The translations under genes were made by a program, and so were the position numbers. Shown piece by piece: positions 13,697 through 17,523 of a stretch of DNA of 17,523 nt. Positions within the stretch are counted from its first letter, which is position 1. Every line of letters starts with the position of its first letter. The DNA is from CAZPMT01 sp964587655. Lineage in GTDB: Bacteria > Hydrogenedentota > Hydrogenedentia > Hydrogenedentales > SLHB01. Where the stretch lies: the NCBI GenBank assembly GCA_964587655.1, contig CAZPMT010000124.1, forward strand, positions 1 through 17,523. Reading direction: 5' to 3'. Below the pieces are notes generated by a model that saw only the letters and a program-made list of their open reading frames with translations, searched no databases and was not told the origin of the DNA.

Positions 13697-15613
13697 TCAG
13701 GCGCTCAGTTCAGGGTCGCTATGACTTCTCTCGTCACTCAGCTTCGGCTTTGGGGTCAGTAGCGATACAATCACTACCACGATAAAGCCCAGGGGGATCG
13801 TGACAAGCCCCGGCTGGCTGAACGGCACGGGCGAAGTCGCGGGATCCCATCCATACACGTTGGTGTACGACTCCGCCGACATCAGGACCCACGCCAGCGA
13901 ACTCAGCATCCCGATGGTCACCGCCGCCGCGATGCCCTGCTTCGTCGTGCGCCGCCAGAAGAGCATCATCACGAGCGCGGGCAGGTTCGCCGAGGCCGCT
14001 ATGTTAAAGGCCCAGCCCACGAGAAAGCTGACATTGAAGTCCTTGGACACCACCCCAAAAACCATTGCGATCACCCCCAACAACACGGCTGCGCATTTTC
14101 CGTATAAGACCTTCTGGTGATCGTTCATCGGCACGCGCAACACGTTTTCCAACAAGTCATGCGCCACCGCGCCCGAGCCCGCCATGATTAGCCCCGACAC
14201 TGTCCCCAGCACCGTCGTAAAGGCGAGTGCCGAAATCACCGCGAACATCACCTCGCTGAACGAACGCGCCAACAGCGGCGCCGCCATGTTCGTGTTCGTC
14301 ACGTCCATCGCCCCGCTCGTCATTGCGCCGAGGCCGAGGTACAGCGTAAGCATATAGAAAAACCCAATCGCCGCGATCCCGACCATTGTACTCTTCCGCG
14401 CCGACGCCTGATCCTTCACCGTGTAGTACCGAATCAAGATGTGCGGCAACGACGCCGTCCCACAGAACAACGCAAGCATCAATGAAATAAAATCGAGCTT
14501 GTCCGATAACTTCGGCGAATTCATGCCCTTGAAGTAGCCGCCGGGAGTGAGCAACTGCGCCCCCTGTTTGTACTTTGGTGAATACGCCGTCGTCGTAACG
14601 CCCTGCGCGTCCTTCAGGGCCACTTTCTCCCACGTGACAACGGTAGACTTGCGGAATGCGGCAAGAAACTGGACGGGCCCGACAGGACCGGTCGTTTCAC
14701 CCGCCCCATCGCCAAGATCGTAGATGGCGCCCACCGGCTTAAAGTCATTGCTCGCCGACTGCGGCTTGCCGTTGACCAATTTCTCTCCGCTGGGAAGCAG
14801 GGTCAACGCCTGCGTCGCCTGCCACGTCCCTGGCGTCGGCCCCGAAGGCAGAACGGCATCGGTGTTCCAAACCGTCACCGTCCCGTCCGCCGCCGTGCTG
14901 CGCGCAAAGGGCTTTCCCGCCCACGGCGCCTCCTCGATCTTCTCCCCCGTCGCCCGCAACTCTTCCGGCGTCGCCATTCGCGGCTTCGCGCCTTCTGCCA
15001 GGCCCCTGCCGAGGATCAGCACCGTCAATACCGTGCAAAAGACAACCAGCAGAAACCCCTTAATGAATTGCACCCACGTCGTGGAGACCATCCCCGCCGT
15101 CACGATGATAAGCGTTACTGTCACGCCGACGAGCAACACGCCTACATAGTGCGGCAGGCCGAGCAGCGGCGTCACCAATGCCCCCGCGCCGACCATTTGC
15201 GGGACAAGATAGAAGGCGCTGATCACCAGCGTCGAGATTGCCGCCGAGAGCTTGACCGCGCGCGACCCGTAGCGGCTGTCGAGCGCGTCCGCAAACGTAA
15301 ACTTGCCAAGCCGCTTGATCGGCTCCGCAATGACGAACAGCGCGACGATCCATCCCGCGAGATAGCCGACGGAATAAAGAAATCCGTCGTACCCATAGAA
15401 AGCAATCAACCCGCAGATTCCGAGAAACGACGCCGCCGACAAATAATCCCCCGCGAACGCCACGCCGTTCACGGCCCAATGGATCTGCCCGTGTGCCGCG
15501 TAATAGTCCTTTGCGGATTGCCCCTTGCGCCCCAGGTAGAACGAAAGCCCGAGCACGCTCGCCACAAAGAAAACGAAAACGCTAATCGCCGTATACGAGG
15601 TCGCGTACGTCAT
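13697..15613 (-). CDS. actP: Cation:acetate symporter (ActP-like, SSS family)
   Basis: 638 aa. The ATG at 15613 overlaps the stop of the upstream DUF485 gene in ATGA, with AAGGA upstream, and is preferred over an in-frame start at 15649. ActP hallmarks are GRKGQSAKDYYAAHGQI, VAFAGDYLSAASFLGICGLI, YGYDGFLYSVGYLAGWIVALF, AEPIKRLGKFTFADALDSRY, and GTASLPHILIRYYTV later. It imports acetate or a related monocarboxylate with a cation. E. coli ActP is about 549 aa; this protein is longer mainly because of a hydrophilic stretch at residues about 205-372, between two membrane segments, rich in Thr/Gly/Lys and unlike the rest. The partner gene arrangement (yjcH then actP) supports the call. Confidence 0.9.
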   Translation of the reverse strand: MTYATSYTAISVFVFFVASVLGLSFYLGRKGQSAKDYYAAHGQIHWAVNGVAFAGDYLSAASFLGICGLIAFYGYDGFLYSVGYLAGWIVALFVIAEPIKRLGKFTFADALDSRYGSRAVKLSAAISTLVISAFYLVPQMVGAGALVTPLLGLPHYVGVLLVGVTVTLIIVTAGMVSTTWVQFIKGFLLVVFCTVLTVLILGRGLAEGAKPRMATPEELRATGEKIEEAPWAGKPFARSTAADGTVTVWNTDAVLPSGPTPGTWQATQALTLLPSGEKLVNGKPQSASNDFKPVGAIYDLGDGAGETTGPVGPVQFLAAFRKSTVVTWEKVALKDAQGVTTTAYSPKYKQGAQLLTPGGYFKGMNSPKLSDKLDFISLMLALFCGTASLPHILIRYYTVKDQASARKSTMVGIAAIGFFYMLTLYLGLGAMTSGAMDVTNTNMAAPLLARSFSEVMFAVISALAFTTVLGTVSGLIMAGSGAVAHDLLENVLRVPMNDHQKVLYGKCAAVLLGVIAMVFGVVSKDFNVSFLVGWAFNIAASANLPALVMMLFWRRTTKQGIAAAVTIGMLSSLAWVLMSAESYTNVYGWDPATSPVPFSQPGLVTIPLGFIVVVIVSLLTPKPKLSDERSHSDPELSA

Positions 15614-15882
15614 GCTTGGCCGTCCTTGCCGCCATGTGAACGGCCGCACAGCACCAAGTAGATCGCCGCGAGTATGAACGCGGCCCAGATCAACCCGAGG
15701 CCAAACGCAATCGCCCAGTTCACGCCCCCCGGCGCCTCTGCCGCGAGCAGCGTGGGCCTGAAAGTCGCCAAGCCGATGAACCCGGCATACAAGACCACAT
15801 ACACCGCGAACAGCACCAATCCATACCGCGCGTTCCGGCTTACGAGGTGCGGGTGCTCCCCGTGAGACTTCTCGTCATGCAT
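15610..15882 (-). CDS. yjcH: DUF485 small membrane protein (YjcH-like)
   Basis: 90 aa from the ATG at 15882, with GGGAGGG 8 nt upstream; a longer in-frame start at 15915 is not needed. A short His/Glu-rich N-terminus (HDEKSHGEHPH) precedes LVSRNARYGLVLFAVYVVLYAGFIGL, a hydrophilic loop and a second helix WAIAFGLGLIWAAFILAAIYLVL. The two-helix layout and the R-x-RY-L-L pattern before helix 1 fit DUF485, the usual companion of ActP, thought to assist the symporter. Its stop overlaps the actP start (ATGA), so the two are translationally coupled. Confidence 0.88.
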   Translation of the reverse strand: MHDEKSHGEHPHLVSRNARYGLVLFAVYVVLYAGFIGLATFRPTLLAAEAPGGVNWAIAFGLGLIWAAFILAAIYLVLCGRSHGGKDGQA

Positions 15883-15905
15883 GCATAGCCCTCCCAATGG
15901 CCCGT

Positions 15906-15934
15906 AGTAAAGCAATCGCGAGCGCGCTTGTCAA
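15906..15934 (-). promoter_or_regulatory. Sigma-70-type promoter for the yjcH-actP unit
   Basis: On the minus strand a perfect TTGACA (15934-15929) is followed by a 17-bp spacer and TTTACT (15911-15906, four of six). Transcription would start near 15899, leaving a short leader that just holds the GGGAGGG ribosome site. Confidence 0.55.
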
Positions 15935-15981
15935 CGTCGTCCAACGAGCAGGTATGATGCGCTCCCTCGGGAGACCAAATC

Positions 15982-16071
15982 ATGAGCAATGCCACCGCAC
16001 CCCTGCCGCAACGGAAGTTCATTGAGGCGCTGCGACGCGACCTGCGGCAGCCGGGGGGACATGGTACTTGA
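15982..16071 (+). CDS. Possible small ORF or gene-start remnant (29 aa)
   Basis: ATG at 15982 with GGGAGA about 7 nt upstream. The peptide MSNATAPLPQRKFIEALRRD, ending in PGGHGT, is mostly charged and could form a helix, but it ends at TGA 16069-16071. It may be the surviving start of a longer, disrupted gene, or chance. Nothing in the following 350 bp continues it in a recognisable way. Confidence 0.2.
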   Translation: MSNATAPLPQRKFIEALRRDLRQPGGHGT

Positions 16072-16424
16072 TTCTTGCGTTGCGAGGCGATTCGCAATAG
16101 AGTGGCGCTATGGCACGCTTGGCACGAGTTCCGGCGTTGCGTCGTCACGAAACGACGCGCCGTCCCTGTCCATATCCTTGCCCGCGCACCGATTCTCTCT
16201 TTGTTTCCGGTACTTTCCCAGGCGTTACGGTCCCCTTACGCGGACCCATACAAAGTGTCAAGGGTTTCGCAAAGTGATTTATCGGCAGTGGTTTGTGGCT
16301 CGCAAGCAGTTGGACAGTGGTTGCACATACGGAAAGTGCGTTGTCAGTTGGCATGGAGAGAGCGCTATTTGCGGCGCGTCGTATGATCGCAGAGCTTATG
16401 ATCGGGCACTTGCACGGTCAGCAG

Positions 16425-16445
16425 GCGGGTCGTCATGGTACCCGC
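16425..16445 (-). terminator. Hairpin downstream of the third prepilin gene
   Basis: GCGGGT / ACCCGC form a perfect 6-bp stem (16425-16430 with 16440-16445) around a 9-nt loop, starting 19 nt after the stop codon on the minus strand. There is no T-run, so its terminator role is uncertain. Confidence 0.3.
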
Positions 16446-16464
16446 TACTCAAGCGAATGCGGAT

Positions 16465-17373
16465 TCAGGGAAAATCGGTTACGCCATCGGCCAGACAGAC
16501 CTTGCTCAACATCCAGGCGCGGCTGCCGTCGGGTTGGGGATACTGGACGAATTCCACGTGACCGTCCAGGAACAAGATGTTGGACCCGGCGGTATGGTTG
16601 ATTTCTTCCGGGATCACCTTCCCTCCTTCCGTGCGGAAGGTATCCCAAAGAACGGGAATATCGGAGGTGCCCAAAGCACTTCCCGCGGGCGCGTTGATAT
16701 CGGTGATAAGGAAACGCTCGATGCCTTCGCGCAGCCGCATCACGGTGATTGTCTGTCCGGTGCTGGGCAGGACGGTGGAAATATCGCCCCAGCGGCTGGT
16801 GTAGTTCAACGTTGGCGGAGATGCATCGCTGCTATCCAGCAGGTTGCCGATGGCTTCGGAGTCCGCCCGGGTCGTCACCCATCTCGGATCCACCATGTAT
16901 CCCCAGTACACGTACGCGACATCCGGAGTTTTCGGCCAGGTGGTTTTTCCGAATACCGGATTGTTCCCGGGGGCATCCATCCAGCTCGGGTCTACCGGGA
17001 GCATCATCTTCTCGGGATCTTTCTCCGTAGACTCGATGAATACGTCGTTGGCTTCGGACGGGCAAAAGATCACGAGCAGATCCGGAAGGTACTCCGGATA
17101 CAGCGTTGCGCCGTCAAAACTGCTCCAGCAGCCTCGATCTGCAGCGTACGACGAATTGTACGGGACGAACCGCGGAGGATAGTAGTTCCCTCTATCTTCG
17201 ATCGCATACGTCATAAAGGATTGGCCCAATTGACGCACATTGTTGGCGCAGTCGGCGCGCCGGGCGTTTTCGCGCGCGCGCGACAGCGCCGGCAACAACA
17301 AGGCCGCCAGGATACTGATAATCGCGATGACCACCAGCAATTCCACCAAGGTAAACCCTGGCATTTTCCTCAT
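16465..17373 (-). CDS. Prepilin-like protein with H-X9-DG motif
   Basis: 302 aa. The ATG at 17373 is chosen (AGGGGAA upstream; leader MRKMPG of usual length) over an in-frame start at 17394. The N-terminus is a class III signal: cleavage after MRKMPG, before FTLVE with Glu at +5, then LLVVIAIISILAALLLPAL and an ARENARRADCANN continuation. The secreted part has ATLYPEYLPD, IFCPSEA, LREGIERFLITDINAPAGSA, IPVLWDTF and NHTAGSNILFLDGHVEF, the last with exactly nine residues between His and Asp-Gly. It is the most divergent of the three prepilin-like proteins here but keeps the same block order. No pilus or type II secretion genes are near. The role is unknown. Confidence 0.9.
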   Translation of the reverse strand: MRKMPGFTLVELLVVIAIISILAALLLPALSRARENARRADCANNVRQLGQSFMTYAIEDRGNYYPPRFVPYNSSYAADRGCWSSFDGATLYPEYLPDLLVIFCPSEANDVFIESTEKDPEKMMLPVDPSWMDAPGNNPVFGKTTWPKTPDVAYVYWGYMVDPRWVTTRADSEAIGNLLDSSDASPPTLNYTSRWGDISTVLPSTGQTITVMRLREGIERFLITDINAPAGSALGTSDIPVLWDTFRTEGGKVIPEEINHTAGSNILFLDGHVEFVQYPQPDGSRAWMLSKVCLADGVTDFP

Positions 17374-17401
17374 GAAGGTTCCCCTATACATCAACCACGA
17401 T

Positions 17402-17428
17402 GTTATAGCGGATTTGACCTCCTGTCAA
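17402..17428 (-). promoter_or_regulatory. Candidate promoter with embedded inverted repeat for the third prepilin gene
   Basis: On the minus strand TTGACA (17428-17423) and TATAAC (17407-17402) are separated by 15 bp, shorter than optimal. The -35 lies inside an inverted repeat, TTGAC-N5-GTCAA (17414-17428), which could be an operator. The leader to the ATG at 17373 would be about 20 nt. Confidence 0.45.
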
Positions 17429-17523
17429 GTTCTCCGCCAGGAATTCGCGGGATCGCTTTCAGGGCGCTCGACCAAAATCCGCACGTAAGGATTCATCTCG
17501 CACGCGGCGCGCCCCTGGTGCAC

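Larger units (their letters stand above)
15883..16464. other. Gene-poor intergenic region, 582 bp
   Basis: The left end holds the yjcH-actP promoter. A 29-codon frame at 15982-16071 (+) is the only stretch with a protein-like start. From about 16072 to 16420 I see no gene, repeat or RNA on either strand; open frames there lack ribosome sites and recognisable sequence. A hairpin near 16425-16445 closes the region next to the prepilin stop. Confidence 0.5.

Noticed and set aside
16090..16125. Possible sigma-54 promoter (TGGCACGCTTGGCAC)
   Set aside because: The GG to GC distance does not match the strict 10-bp spacing of sigma-54 sites, and no plus-strand gene follows.

Overview
The window reads as chromosomal DNA of an uncultured or little-studied heterotrophic bacterium of the Candidatus Hydrogenedentota / Lentisphaerota / Planctomycetota type. 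Three signs point there: several stand-alone type IV-like prepilins carrying the C-terminal H-X9-DG-type motif, a secreted protein with a (Gly-Glu)15 linker and a C-terminal membrane anchor, and sugar-degradation genes (GH172, GH27) paired with SSS-family sodium symporters. The phylum is inferred from these habits; there is no rRNA or marker gene. No tRNA, rRNA, CRISPR array, phage gene or intact transposon was seen.

Layout. (1) 2-979 (+): prepilin-like protein, cut by the left edge. (2) 1170-2474 (+): secreted EF-hand / (GE)n / Ig-like / anchor protein behind a near-consensus promoter and ahead of a strong hairpin. (3) 2803-4146 and 4202-5761 (+): a GH172 (DUF2961) glycosidase and an FGGY carbohydrate kinase, probably one transcription unit for a furanose-type sugar. 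(4) 5762-6051: non-coding stretch with three small hairpins sharing a TGAA loop and a 25-bp direct repeat, leading into (5) 6052-7071 (+): a second, complete prepilin-like protein. (6) 9825-7297 (-): a lipoprotein followed after 2 nt by a signal-peptide protein whose frame breaks near 8458; restored, the second gene is a degenerate M48 metallopeptidase domain joined to an OmpH/Skp-like tail. (7) 10101-11672 and 11699-13231 (+): a lipoprotein GH27 glycosidase with a putative-Ig domain, and an SGLT-like sodium:solute symporter. (8) 13577-13257 (-): remnant resembling the N-terminal part of an acetyl-xylan-esterase-like protein. (9) 15882-13697 (-): yjcH-actP-like pair (DUF485 protein and cation:acetate symporter), start and stop overlapping in ATGA. 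(10) 15883-16464: gene-poor stretch. (11) 17373-16465 (-): a third prepilin-like protein.

How the genes fit together. The glycosidases would release monosaccharides outside the inner membrane or on the cell surface, the SSS symporter would import them with sodium, and the FGGY kinase would phosphorylate a sugar for central metabolism; the ActP pair would recover acetate or another short-chain acid. The prepilin-like proteins and the anchored GE-repeat protein are surface or envelope factors interspersed with these loci, with no secretion-machinery genes nearby. The most unusual locus is the lipoprotein plus M48-like/Skp-like gene, a candidate envelope-biogenesis module built on a probable pseudo-peptidase.
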